64,000 bases of DNA from the NCBI RefSeq assembly GCF_000382045.1, contig NZ_KB907459.1, positions 169,708 through 233,707 on the forward strand, written 5' to 3'. The position numbers and the translations under genes were made by a program. This document shows, piece by piece, positions 40,237-47,756 of the stretch. Source of the DNA: Variovorax atrisoli 110B. GTDB taxonomy: Bacteria > Pseudomonadota > Gammaproteobacteria > Burkholderiales > Burkholderiaceae_C. The notes under the pieces are model-generated. The model did no database searches and was not told the DNA's origin. It worked only from the letters and a program-made list of their open reading frames with translations. Position 1 is the stretch's first letter; every line of letters begins with the position of its first letter.

Positions 40237-40986
40237 ATGGCCACTCCGCAGAAAGCCGTTCTCGTCGTCGGCGCCGGCGACGCCACCGGCGGCGCCATCG
40301 CCCGCCGCTTCGCGCGCGAAGGCTATGTCGCCTGCGTCACGCGGCGCAGCCTCGACAAGCTGCAGCCGCTGGTCGCGCAGATCGAGGCCGACGGCGGCCG
40401 CGCCCATGCCTTCGCATGCGATGCACGCAAGGAAGAGGAGGTGGTCGCGCTCGTCGAGCAGATCGAATCGACCATCGGGCCCATCGAGGTGATGGTGTTC
40501 AACATCGGCGCCAACGTGCCCGAGAGCATCCTCACCGAGACCGCGCGCAAGTACTTCAAGGTGTGGGAGATGGCCTGCTTCTCGGGCTTTCTCAACGGCC
40601 GCGAGGTGGCGAAGCGCATGGTGGCGCGCGAGCTTCCGAAAGGTGGCCATCGCGGCACGATCATCTTCACCGGCGCCACCGCCTCGCTGCGCGGCGGCGC
40701 GAACTTCGGCGCCTTCTCGGGCGCGAAGATGGCGCTGCGCGCGCTGGCCCAGTCCATGGCGCGCGAGCTTGGGCCGCAGGGCATCCACGTGGCGCACGTG
40801 GTGGTCGACGGTGCCATCGACACCGAGTTCATCCGAAGCAACTTCCCCGAGCGCTATGCGCTGAAGGAAAGCGACGGCATCCTGAACCCCGACCACATCG
40901 CCGACACCTACTGGATGCTGCACGCGCAGCCGCGCGACGCCTGGACGCACGAGATCGACCTGCGGCCCTGGTCCGAGAAGTTCTGA
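40237..40986 (+). CDS. atypical SDR-family protein with Phe at the catalytic Tyr position
   Basis: A 249-residue Rossmann-fold SDR protein. The cofactor loop is VVGAGDATGGA (about residues 9-19) and the NNAG position reads FNIGANV. In the active site, where YxxxK is expected, it has FSGAK inside GAFSGAKMALRALAQ (about 162-176): the lysine is kept but tyrosine is replaced by phenylalanine. The preceding serine position reads FTGATAS. It may bind NAD(P)H without normal SDR catalysis, or use another acid. It starts four bases after the thioesterase stop and belongs to the same operon. This type is seen in other proteobacteria near acyl-CoA genes, in my recollection. Confidence 0.8.
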   Translation: MATPQKAVLVVGAGDATGGAIARRFAREGYVACVTRRSLDKLQPLVAQIEADGGRAHAFACDARKEEEVVALVEQIESTIGPIEVMVFNIGANVPESILTETARKYFKVWEMACFSGFLNGREVAKRMVARELPKGGHRGTIIFTGATASLRGGANFGAFSGAKMALRALAQSMARELGPQGIHVAHVVVDGAIDTEFIRSNFPERYALKESDGILNPDHIADTYWMLHAQPRDAWTHEIDLRPWSEKF

Positions 40987-40993
40987 TCACGGG

Positions 40994-41101
40994 CGCAAGG
41001 GACGCAGAGGACGCGAAGGTTTCGCGAAGGACGCGAGAAATGCATTCGAAGATGTGTCCTGGACCTCTTGCGCTCTTTGCGAAACGTTCGCGTCCCTTGC
41101 G
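40994..41101. repeat. long imperfect inverted repeat between SDR and isomerase genes
   Basis: The 12 bases CGCAAGGGACGC (40994-41005) plus GCGAAGGTTTCGC (41013-41025) are complementary to 41079-41101, with a 7-base insertion in the left arm. The left arm also holds three near-repeats of GGACGCR. It could fold into a long stem in the 161-base gap. Function unknown. Confidence 0.6.
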
Positions 41102-41147
41102 TTCGGAAGTCCGATCCCGACCCTCGCAGCATTGAATGGAGACACCC

Positions 41148-41744
41148 ATGACTCGATCCGTCGACTTCTATTTCGACTTCGGCAGCCCCGCCGCCTACCT
41201 GGCCGCGACGCAGCTGCCGCACGTGTGTGCCGACACCGGCGCGCAGCTGGTATGGAAGCCCATGCTCCTCGGCGGCGTGTTCCAGGCCACCGGCAACCAC
41301 TCGCCGGCCGAGATCAAGCCCAAGGGCCCGTACATGACGACCGACCTCCAGCGCTTCGCGAAGCGCTACGGCGTGCCCTTCGCGCACAACCCGCACTTTC
41401 CCATCAACACGCTGCTGCTGATGCGCGGCGCCACCGGCGTCCAGATGAAGGAGCCCGACCGCTTCGGCGCGTATGTCGACGCGGTCTTCCACGCGATGTG
41501 GGTGGAACCGAAGAACCTGAACGACCCGGCGACCGTCGGCGCAGTCCTGCAGAATGCCGGCTTCGATGCAGGCGCGCTGCTCGCGCTGGCCGGCGCGCAG
41601 GAAACCAAGGACCGGCTCAAGGCCGTCACCCAGGAAGCCGTGGAGCGCGGCGTGTTCGGCGCGCCCACCATGTTCGTCGGCGACGAAATGTTCTGGGGCC
41701 AGGACCGGCTCGATTTCGTACGCGAAGCACTCGACGCCGCCTGA
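41148..41744 (+). CDS. DsbA-fold 2-hydroxychromene-2-carboxylate isomerase-like protein
   Basis: Thioredoxin-fold protein (198 residues from ATG 41148) of the DsbA-like isomerase family related to NahD and kappa-class glutathione transferases. VDFYFDFGSPAAYLAATQLP (within residues 4-24) is the opening, with serine at the position that replaces the DsbA catalytic cysteine. GVFGAPTMFVGDEMFWGQDRL near the C-terminus is the usual cis-proline region. I chose 41148 because GGAGA at 41138-41142 is well placed; an ATG at 41136 would include it. Activity is glutathione-dependent in the known enzymes. It lies in a beta-oxidation cluster, so an aromatic or unusual acyl substrate is possible. Confidence 0.85.
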   Translation: MTRSVDFYFDFGSPAAYLAATQLPHVCADTGAQLVWKPMLLGGVFQATGNHSPAEIKPKGPYMTTDLQRFAKRYGVPFAHNPHFPINTLLLMRGATGVQMKEPDRFGAYVDAVFHAMWVEPKNLNDPATVGAVLQNAGFDAGALLALAGAQETKDRLKAVTQEAVERGVFGAPTMFVGDEMFWGQDRLDFVREALDAA

Positions 41745-41779
41745 GGGCGGCACCACACGTTTCATTCAAGGATCTTTCT

Positions 41780-42544
41780 ATGAGCGACATCCTCGTCCAC
41801 ACCGAAGCCGGTGTGATGACCATCACCTTCAACCGCGTCGACAAGAAGAACTCGATCACCAGCGGCATGTACGCCGAGCTGGCCGACGCCCTGGCCAATG
41901 CGGAGACCGACGCGGCCGTGCGCTGCGTGCTGATCCAGGGCGACCCGACGATCTTCAGCGCTGGCAACGACATCGGCGACTTCCTCAACGCGCCGCCCGC
42001 CACCCAGGAATCGCCGGTGTTCCGCTTCCTGCGCGGCATCGCCACTTTTCCCAAGCCGCTCGTCGCTTCGGTGTGCGGCCCGGCCGTGGGCATCGGCACC
42101 ACGATGCTGTTCCACTGCGACCTGGTCTATGCCGGCGACAACGCGGCCTTCTCGATGCCCTTCGTGAACCTGGGCCTGTGCCCCGAGGCGGCTTCGAGCC
42201 TGCTGGTGCCGCAGATGCTGGGCTACCACCGCGCCGCCGAGGCGCTGCTGCTGGGCGAACCCTTCATGGCCGAGGCCGCGCTCGAAGTGGGCCTGGTCAA
42301 CCGCGTGGTGCCGCCGACCGAGGCGAACGCCATCGCGCAGACCCAGGCCCGCAAGCTGGCGGCCAAGCCGCTGAGCGCGCTGGTGGAAACCAAGCGCCTG
42401 CTGAAGAAGGGCCAGATGCCCGCCGTGCTGGAGCGCATGGGCGAGGAGGGCGCGAGCTTCGGGCGCATGCTGCGCGAACCGGCTGCGCGGGAGGCGTTCA
42501 GCGCTTTTATGGAAAAGCGCAAGCCGGATTTCAGCAAGTGCTGA
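41780..42544 (+). CDS. enoyl-CoA hydratase/isomerase family protein
   Basis: Crotonase-fold enzyme of 254 residues that hydrates or isomerises an enoyl-CoA. FSAGNDIGDFL (about residues 63-73) and VCGPAVGIGTTMLFHCDLVY (about 100-119) are the oxyanion-hole blocks, and MPFVNLGLCPEAASS near 128-142 carries the likely catalytic glutamate. Length is standard. The ribosome site AAGGA lies ahead of ATG 41780. The last codons (KPDFSKC, then stop) lie inside the first copy of an 88-base tandem repeat. A partial third copy downstream reads KRKPDFSKV and stop in frame, and may be the original gene end. It closes the beta-oxidation cluster. Confidence 0.9.
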   Translation: MSDILVHTEAGVMTITFNRVDKKNSITSGMYAELADALANAETDAAVRCVLIQGDPTIFSAGNDIGDFLNAPPATQESPVFRFLRGIATFPKPLVASVCGPAVGIGTTMLFHCDLVYAGDNAAFSMPFVNLGLCPEAASSLLVPQMLGYHRAAEALLLGEPFMAEAALEVGLVNRVVPPTEANAIAQTQARKLAAKPLSALVETKRLLKKGQMPAVLERMGEEGASFGRMLREPAAREAFSAFMEKRKPDFSKC

Positions 42545-42720
42545 AATCCGACGCCTCGCCAGAGGCGTAGCCACGCAAGTGGCGTGAGCAAGCTTTCGTC
42601 AAAAGCGCAAGCCGGATTTCAGCAAGTGCTGAAATCCGACGCCTCGCCAGAGGCGTAGCCACGCAAGTGGCGCGGGCAAGCTTTCGTCAAAAACGCAAGC
42701 CGGATTTCTCCAAGGTCTGA
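42513..42720. repeat. 88-base tandem repeat overlapping the enoyl-CoA hydratase 3' end
   Basis: Two 88-base units (42513-42600 and 42601-42688) differ at two bases, followed by a partial, diverged third copy (42689-42720). Each full unit holds three hairpins; in the first unit they are CGGATTTCAGCA/TGCTGAAATCCG (42525-42550), ACGCCTC/GAGGCGT (42551-42568) and GCCAC/GTGGC (42570-42583). The first unit includes the last nine codons and stop of the hydratase gene. Nothing else is recognised in the 269 bases before the next gene start. Confidence 0.88.
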
Positions 42721-42813
42721 TGAGGGTCGGAAGCGCCTTCCGGGTCCTGCACGCTTACACTGTCCTGCGTGCAAGCCTCGGAGAGAAGAACGCTCACGGC
42801 GCCCGTCCACCGG

Positions 42814-44025
42814 GTGAATGATGCTACTGAAAAAGTAGCATCCGGCATTTCGCGCAGGCGTACTTTAGGTTTGCTGGCAGCCGGCGCCCTCGCGGCGCCT
42901 TCGCTGGCCCTGGCGCGCATCAGGCCGCTGCGCATCGGCGTCATCGGTTCTTGGTCCGGCCCCTATGCGGGCGGCGGCCGGCAGTTCGATGCCGGCATGT
43001 CCGTGTGGCTGGCGGCGCACAACCAGCACATCGCCGGAAGGCCCGTCGAACTGCTGCGGCGCGACGTGCCGGGCAGCGCCCCCGACCAGGCCCGCCGCCA
43101 GGCGCTCGACCTGGTGGAAAGCGAGCGCGTCGAGCTGCTCGCGGGCCTGGACTTCAGCTCCAATGCCTATGCCGTGGGCAACGTCGCCACGCAGGCCAGG
43201 CTGCCGCTGATCGTGATGAACGCGGCGTCCTCGGGCATCACGGCGCGCTGCCCGTATGCGGTGCGCGTGTCCTTCACCATCGGACAGGTCACGATGCCAT
43301 TGGCCCGATGGGCGCTGCAGCAGGGGCTGCGCGACGTCTGCACGGTGGTGGCCGACTACGCTTCGGGCGTCGATGCCGAAAGCGCCTTCGTCTCGGGCTT
43401 CACCGCGGGCGGCGGCCGCATCGGCGCGATGCTGCGGGTGCCGCTGGCCACGCTGGACTACTCGGCCTACATGCTGCGGCTGCGCGAACTGAAGCCGCAG
43501 GCGGTGTTCTTCTTCCTGCCCTCGGGGCAGATGCCGGCGACTTTCCTCAAGTTCTGGCGCGACCGGGGCATGGCCGACACCGGCATCCGCCTGCTGGCCA
43601 CCGGCGACGCCACCGACGACCACTACCTGGAAGGCATCGGCGAACTGGCCGACGGCCTCGTCACCAGCCACCACTATTCCTTCGTGCACGACTCGCCGGC
43701 CAACCGGCGCTTCACCGGCGTCTTCGAGACCGAATACGGCAGCCATCTGCGGCCCGGCTACTTCGCGGTCGCGGCGCATGATGCGCTGGAGGCCATCGAC
43801 GCCGCGATGAGCTCGCCCGCCGTACGCGGCAACGCGAGCGGAGAGCGGCTGGTGGATGCGTTCCGCGGGCTGAAGCTCGACAGCCCGCGCGGGCCGATCG
43901 AGATCGACGCCCACACCCGCGACATCGTGCAGACGGTGTACATCCGCCGCGTGGAGCGGCGTGACGGGCGGTGGGTCAACCGCGAGTTCGAACGCTTCGA
44001 GCGGGTGCGCGACCCGGGCGTCTGA
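42814..44025 (+). CDS. orphan Liv/HAAT-type ABC substrate-binding protein
   Basis: Periplasmic binding protein of the type I (Leu/Ile/Val, amide and urea) family, about 403 residues. A Tat-like signal, ISRRRTLGLLAAGALAAPSLALA, precedes the mature start PLRIGVIGSWSGPYAGGG. The domain then follows the usual pattern, including NVATQARLPLIVMNAASSG and DYASGVDAESAFVSGF. Start choice is open: GTG at 42814 puts the signal close to the N-terminus; GTG at 42769 would add 15 residues. A perfect inverted repeat at 42820-42842 overlaps the first codons of the 42814 start. No permease or ATPase genes lie nearby, so it must use a distant transporter or serve sensing. Confidence 0.82.
   Translation: MNDATEKVASGISRRRTLGLLAAGALAAPSLALARIRPLRIGVIGSWSGPYAGGGRQFDAGMSVWLAAHNQHIAGRPVELLRRDVPGSAPDQARRQALDLVESERVELLAGLDFSSNAYAVGNVATQARLPLIVMNAASSGITARCPYAVRVSFTIGQVTMPLARWALQQGLRDVCTVVADYASGVDAESAFVSGFTAGGGRIGAMLRVPLATLDYSAYMLRLRELKPQAVFFFLPSGQMPATFLKFWRDRGMADTGIRLLATGDATDDHYLEGIGELADGLVTSHHYSFVHDSPANRRFTGVFETEYGSHLRPGYFAVAAHDALEAIDAAMSSPAVRGNASGERLVDAFRGLKLDSPRGPIEIDAHTRDIVQTVYIRRVERRDGRWVNREFERFERVRDPGV
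42820..42842. promoter_or_regulatory. hairpin across the start region of the orphan binding protein gene
   Basis: GATGCTACT and AGTAGCATC are perfect complements around GAAAA. The repeat covers codons 3-10 if translation starts at GTG 42814. It could be a translation-controlling hairpin or an operator, or its presence could mean that the start is further upstream. Confidence 0.45.
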
Positions 44026-44044
44026 GAGGGTGCCGCCTTAGCCA

Positions 44045-44137
44045 GGAACACCGCGGAACCGGCCTTGCCGGGCCGCAGGCGTCGCCCCCGGCAAGGGGGA
44101 AGGCGTACGCGACGCGAAGTGCGCGAAGCCTGGGGGG
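44045..44137 (-). repeat. dispersed three-hairpin repeat, copy 3 of 5, reversed
   Basis: Same element as at 4461-4556 but on the minus strand, filling the gap between the orphan binding protein gene and the end of the minus-strand thioesterase gene. Its outer stem pairs ACGCC with GGTGT, including one G-T pair. In this orientation it also lies just downstream of a gene (the thioesterase). Confidence 0.78.
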
Positions 44138-44138
44138 A

Positions 44139-44564
44139 TTACTTTTCAATCGGCCGCGGACGGCCGTTGTCGTCGATGGCCACGTAGGTGAAGGTGGCCT
44201 GCGTCACCTTGATGTACTCGCCCTGTGCGCGGAAGCGTTCGGCGAAGACTTCGACCGTGACCGTGACCGAGGTGCGCCCGATGCGCACCAGCTTGGAGTA
44301 GAACGACAGGATGTCGCCCAGGCGCACCGGCTGCTTGAAGATGAACTCGTTGACCGCCACCGTGGCCTGCCGTCCCTTGGCGTAGCGCGCGGGGATGACG
44401 GAGCCGGCCAGGTCGCACTGGGCCATGACCCAGCCGCCGAAGATGTCGCCGTTGGCGTTGCAGTCCGCCGGCATCGGGATGACCTTGAGCACCAGCTCCA
44501 TGTCGGTGGGCAGGCTCTTGAGGGTGGCAGCGGCCGTGGAGGCGGCACTGGAAGTATCTGACAT
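44139..44564 (-). CDS. acyl-CoA thioesterase, YciA-like hotdog protein
   Basis: Small single-hotdog thioesterase of 141 residues, close in size to YciA, predicted to hydrolyse a broad range of acyl-CoAs in the cytoplasm. DCNANGDIFGGWVMAQCDLAG (within residues 31-53) is the family motif with the active-site region; VNEFIFKQPVRLGD near 72 is also conserved. I start at ATG 44564 (MSDTSSAAS), since the longer frame would read across the divergent exporter gene start. The next gene begins 41 bases away on the other strand. It is usually part of housekeeping CoA balance; no operon partner is obvious. Confidence 0.86.
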   Translation of the reverse strand: MSDTSSAASTAAATLKSLPTDMELVLKVIPMPADCNANGDIFGGWVMAQCDLAGSVIPARYAKGRQATVAVNEFIFKQPVRLGDILSFYSKLVRIGRTSVTVTVEVFAERFRAQGEYIKVTQATFTYVAIDDNGRPRPIEK

Positions 44565-44605
44565 GGGCACAATCTGGAACAAACAAGCAACCACGATTGT
44601 CCTCC

Positions 44606-46441
44606 ATGCGCCGCAGCGGCGAAGCCCTTCCTTCCTCCCACGCAGCCGCCGGCCAGGCGCCGGCACCCGCAGGCGAACGCTCCGACTGGGCGACCCTGCG
44701 CCGGCTTTTCCCCTATCTCTGGCAGTACAAGTGGCGCGTGCTCGCCGCGCTGGCCTTCATGGTCGGCGCCAAGGTGGCCAACGTCGGCGTGCCGGTGCTG
44801 CTGAAGAACCTGGTCGACACCATGACGCCCAAGCCCGACATGGCCCAGGCGCTGCTCATCGTGCCCATCGGGCTGCTGCTGGCCTACGGGCTGCTGCGCT
44901 TCTCGACCTCGCTCTTCAGCGAGCTGCGCGAGCTGATCTTCGCCAAGGCCACCGAGGGCACGGCCCGGCAGATCGCGCTGGAGGTGTTCCGCCACCTGCA
45001 TTCGCTGAGCCTGCGCTTCCACCTGGAGCGCCAGACCGGCGGCATGACGCGCGACATCGAGCGCGGTACGCGCGGCGTGCATTCGCTGATCTCGATGTCG
45101 CTCTACAGCATCGTGCCGACCATCATCGAGCTGGTGCTGGTGCTCACCATCCTGGGCGTGAAGTTCGACGCCTTCTTCGTGTGGATCACGGTGGCGGCGC
45201 TGGTGCTGTACATCGTCTTCACCGTCACCGTGACCGAGTGGCGCACGCAGTTCCGCAAGACCATGAACGAGCTCGACTCGGTGGCGCAGAGCCGCGCGGT
45301 CGATTCGCTCCTGAACTACGAGACCGTCAAGTACTTCAACAACGAGGACTTCGAGGCCGGCCGCTACGACGCCAGCCTCGACCGCTACCGCAAGGCCGCC
45401 ATCAAGAGCCAGCGCACGCTGAGCATGCTCAACACCGGCCAGCAGGCGCTGATCGCCATCAGCCTGGTGCTGATGCTGTGGCGCGCCACCTCGGGCGTGG
45501 TCGACGGGCGCATGACGCTGGGCGACCTTGTGATGGTCAACGCCTTCATGATCCAGCTGTACATCCCGCTCAACTTCCTGGGCGTGATCTACCGCGAGAT
45601 CAAGCAGAGCCTGACCGACCTCGACAAGATGTTCGTGCTGCTCGAGAAGGAGCGCGAGGTGCGCGACGCGCCCGGCGCACAGCCGCTGGCCGGTGCCGAC
45701 GCCACCGTGCGCTTCGAGGACGTGAGCTTCGCCTACGAGTCCGCCCGGCCCATCCTGAAGCATGTGAGCTTCGAGATCCCGGCGGGCAAGACGGTGGCCG
45801 TGGTCGGCCCCTCGGGCTCGGGCAAGTCGACGCTGGCGCGGCTGCTGTACCGCTTCTACGACGTGCAGCAGGGGCGCATCACCATCGGCGGGCAGGACAT
45901 CCGCGAAGTGACGCAGTCGAGCGTGCGCCACGCCATCGGCATCGTTCCGCAGGACACGGTGCTCTTCAACGACACGGTCGAATACAACATCGCCTACGGC
46001 CGCCCCGGCGCCACGCGCGAAGAGGTGGAAGCCGCCGCGCGCGCCGCGCGCATCCACGACTTCATCGCCGCGACGCCCAAGGGCTACGAAACCACCGTGG
46101 GCGAGCGCGGCCTGAAGCTCTCGGGCGGCGAGAAGCAGCGCGTGGCCATCGCGCGCACGCTGCTGAAGAACCCGCCGATCGTGATCTTCGACGAGGCCAC
46201 CTCGGCGCTCGACTCGGCCAACGAGCGTGCCATCCAGTCGGAGCTCAAGAGCGCCGCGCAGGACAAGACCACGCTGGTCATCGCGCACCGGCTGTCGACG
46301 GTGGTCGATGCGCACGAGATCCTGGTGCTCGAAAGCGGGGTGATCGTCGAGCGCGGCACGCATGCGCAGCTGCTCGCCAAGCAGGGCCGCTACGCGCAGA
46401 TGTGGGCTCTGCAGAAGAGCGAAGCGGTGCCGCTGCTCTAG
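44606..46441 (+). CDS. Atm1/HMT1-type ABC exporter (fused permease and ATPase)
   Basis: Inner-membrane ABC half-transporter of 611 residues that should work as a homodimer. Six membrane helices lie in about residues 45-330, with SLSLRFHLERQTGGMTRDIERG and DSLLNYETVKYFNNE, the typical Atm1-group intracellular loops that bind glutathione-type ligands. The ATPase domain follows with Walker A GPSGSGKST (near 405), signature LSGGEKQRVAIARTLL (near 510) and Walker B IVIFDEATSALDS. Known bacterial Atm1 exporters move glutathione conjugates or metal-thiol complexes. ATG 44606 is preferred over a TTG nine bases earlier. It is divergent from the thioesterase gene. A dispersed repeat follows the stop. 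Confidence 0.9.
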   Translation: MRRSGEALPSSHAAAGQAPAPAGERSDWATLRRLFPYLWQYKWRVLAALAFMVGAKVANVGVPVLLKNLVDTMTPKPDMAQALLIVPIGLLLAYGLLRFSTSLFSELRELIFAKATEGTARQIALEVFRHLHSLSLRFHLERQTGGMTRDIERGTRGVHSLISMSLYSIVPTIIELVLVLTILGVKFDAFFVWITVAALVLYIVFTVTVTEWRTQFRKTMNELDSVAQSRAVDSLLNYETVKYFNNEDFEAGRYDASLDRYRKAAIKSQRTLSMLNTGQQALIAISLVLMLWRATSGVVDGRMTLGDLVMVNAFMIQLYIPLNFLGVIYREIKQSLTDLDKMFVLLEKEREVRDAPGAQPLAGADATVRFEDVSFAYESARPILKHVSFEIPAGKTVAVVGPSGSGKSTLARLLYRFYDVQQGRITIGGQDIREVTQSSVRHAIGIVPQDTVLFNDTVEYNIAYGRPGATREEVEAAARAARIHDFIAATPKGYETTVGERGLKLSGGEKQRVAIARTLLKNPPIVIFDEATSALDSANERAIQSELKSAAQDKTTLVIAHRLSTVVDAHEILVLESGVIVERGTHAQLLAKQGRYAQMWALQKSEAVPLL

Positions 46442-46446
46442 GTTCG

Positions 46447-46540
46447 CCCCCCGGGGGCTTCGCGCACGTCGTGTCGCTTCTCCCACCGCGGGCCGGGGGC
46501 AACACCGACGGTCCGGCAAAGCCGGTTGCGTGGTGTTCCA
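46447..46540 (+). repeat. dispersed three-hairpin repeat, copy 4 of 5
   Basis: Same element as at 4461-4556, directly after the ABC exporter stop and before the hydroxyacid dehydrogenase gene on the same strand. The outer stem is AACACC/GGTGTT and the inner hairpin CCGGCAAAGCCGG. Confidence 0.8.
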
Positions 46541-46585
46541 CTCAGGGATTCACGCGATTTTTTGACATCGAATAGGAGTTCAGAC

Positions 46586-47524
46586 GTGTCGAACAAGATC
46601 CCCCTGCTGGTGCTCAACAGCCTCTCGAGCGCCCACCAGGCCCAGATCGCCGAGGTCTACGACGTGACCTACGCCTTCGGCCCCGAGCAGCGCGCGGCCG
46701 CCATCGCCGAGCACGGCAAGAAGTTCCGCGCGGTGCTGACCATCGGCGTGATCGGCATCACGCCCGAGGAGATCGACGCGATGCCCGCGCTGGAGCTGAT
46801 CTGCTGCCTGGGTGCGGGCTACGAAGGCGTGCCGCTCGAGGTGACGCGCGCACGCGGCATCGCCACCGCCAACGGCGCCGGCACCAATGACGATTGCGTG
46901 GCCGACCACGCCTTCGGCCTCCTGATCGGCATCGTGCGCGAGTTCCGCAAGCTCGACCGGCTGTGCCGCGAAGGTGTGTGGCGCGAGGCCATTCCGCAGC
47001 CGCCGAACGTGTCGGGCAAGAAGCTGGGCATCCTGGGGATGGGCACCATCGGCCAGAAGATCGCGAAGCGCGCGGCCGCCTTCGACATGGAAGTGGGCTA
47101 TCACAACCGCAAGCCGAAGGAGGGCGCCGCGCAGCGCTACTTCGACGATCTGAAGTCGCTGGCCGCGTGGGCCGACTTCCTCGTGCTGGCGGCTCCGGGC
47201 GGACCGGCGACGAAGCACCTGGTCAATGCCGAAGTGCTCGATGCACTGGGGCCGCAGGGCTACCTGGTGAGCATCGGCCGCGGCAGCGTGGTCGACACCG
47301 AGGCGCTGGCCGCGGCGCTGCGCGAGAACCGCATCGCCGGCGCAGGCCTCGACGTGTACGAGAGCGAGCCGAAGCGGCCCGAGCAACTGATCGGCCTTGA
47401 CAACGTGCTGCTCACGCCACACATGGCGGGCTGGTCGCCCGAGGCGACGCAGAAGTCGGTGGACCACTTCCTTGCGAATGCCGAAGGGCACTTCGCGGGG
47501 CGCGGCGTCGTCACGCCGATCTGA
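46586..47524 (+). CDS. D-2-hydroxyacid dehydrogenase, glyoxylate/hydroxypyruvate reductase-like
   Basis: NAD(P)-dependent D-2-hydroxyacid dehydrogenase of 312 residues, reducing a 2-keto acid such as glyoxylate, hydroxypyruvate or hydroxyphenylpyruvate. The cofactor motif is LGILGMGTIGQKIAKRA (about residues 148-164). Catalytic residues are the arginine in SIGRGSVVD (near 232), the glutamate in DVYESEPKRP (near 262) and the histidine in LLTPHMAG (near 280). The GTG at 46586 has AGGAG seven bases upstream and gives the normal opening; the frame upstream reads into the repeat. It is followed by solo copies of another repeat family before a convergent amidase gene. Confidence 0.88.
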   Translation: MSNKIPLLVLNSLSSAHQAQIAEVYDVTYAFGPEQRAAAIAEHGKKFRAVLTIGVIGITPEEIDAMPALELICCLGAGYEGVPLEVTRARGIATANGAGTNDDCVADHAFGLLIGIVREFRKLDRLCREGVWREAIPQPPNVSGKKLGILGMGTIGQKIAKRAAAFDMEVGYHNRKPKEGAAQRYFDDLKSLAAWADFLVLAAPGGPATKHLVNAEVLDALGPQGYLVSIGRGSVVDTEALAAALRENRIAGAGLDVYESEPKRPEQLIGLDNVLLTPHMAGWSPEATQKSVDHFLANAEGHFAGRGVVTPI

Positions 47525-47533
47525 TGTTCCTGC

Positions 47534-47692
47534 TCCTTCCCCCGCTGGGGGAAGGTCGGGATGGGGCAGGCAGGGCGCCCGCAATGAGCGCCGCTTGCCC
47601 CCGTCCCAGCCCTCCCCCAGAGGGGGAGGGAGAAAAGATATCGAACCGGATGCGTTTCTCCTTCCCCGTTGGGGGAAGGTTGGATGGGGGCA
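47534..47692. repeat. three solo copies of the DUF559-cassette end repeat
   Basis: The 36-base repeat that brackets the DUF559 gene appears here at 47534-47568 (plus), 47596-47631 (minus) and 47659-47692 (plus), without the nuclease gene. The first two form an inverted pair separated by 27 bases. A diverged fragment may follow up to 47756. The 232-base gap between the hydroxyacid dehydrogenase and amidase genes is filled by these repeats. Confidence 0.82.
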
Positions 47693-47756
47693 GGCAGAGC
47701 GTCCGCTGGATGTGCAGCTTTCCTTCACCCCCGCCCTCCTTCAGCGGCGGAGGTAG

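Noticed and set aside
44606..47524. Atm1-type exporter and hydroxyacid dehydrogenase as one operon
   Set aside because: They share a strand but a structured repeat of about 95 bases lies between them and there is no functional link.
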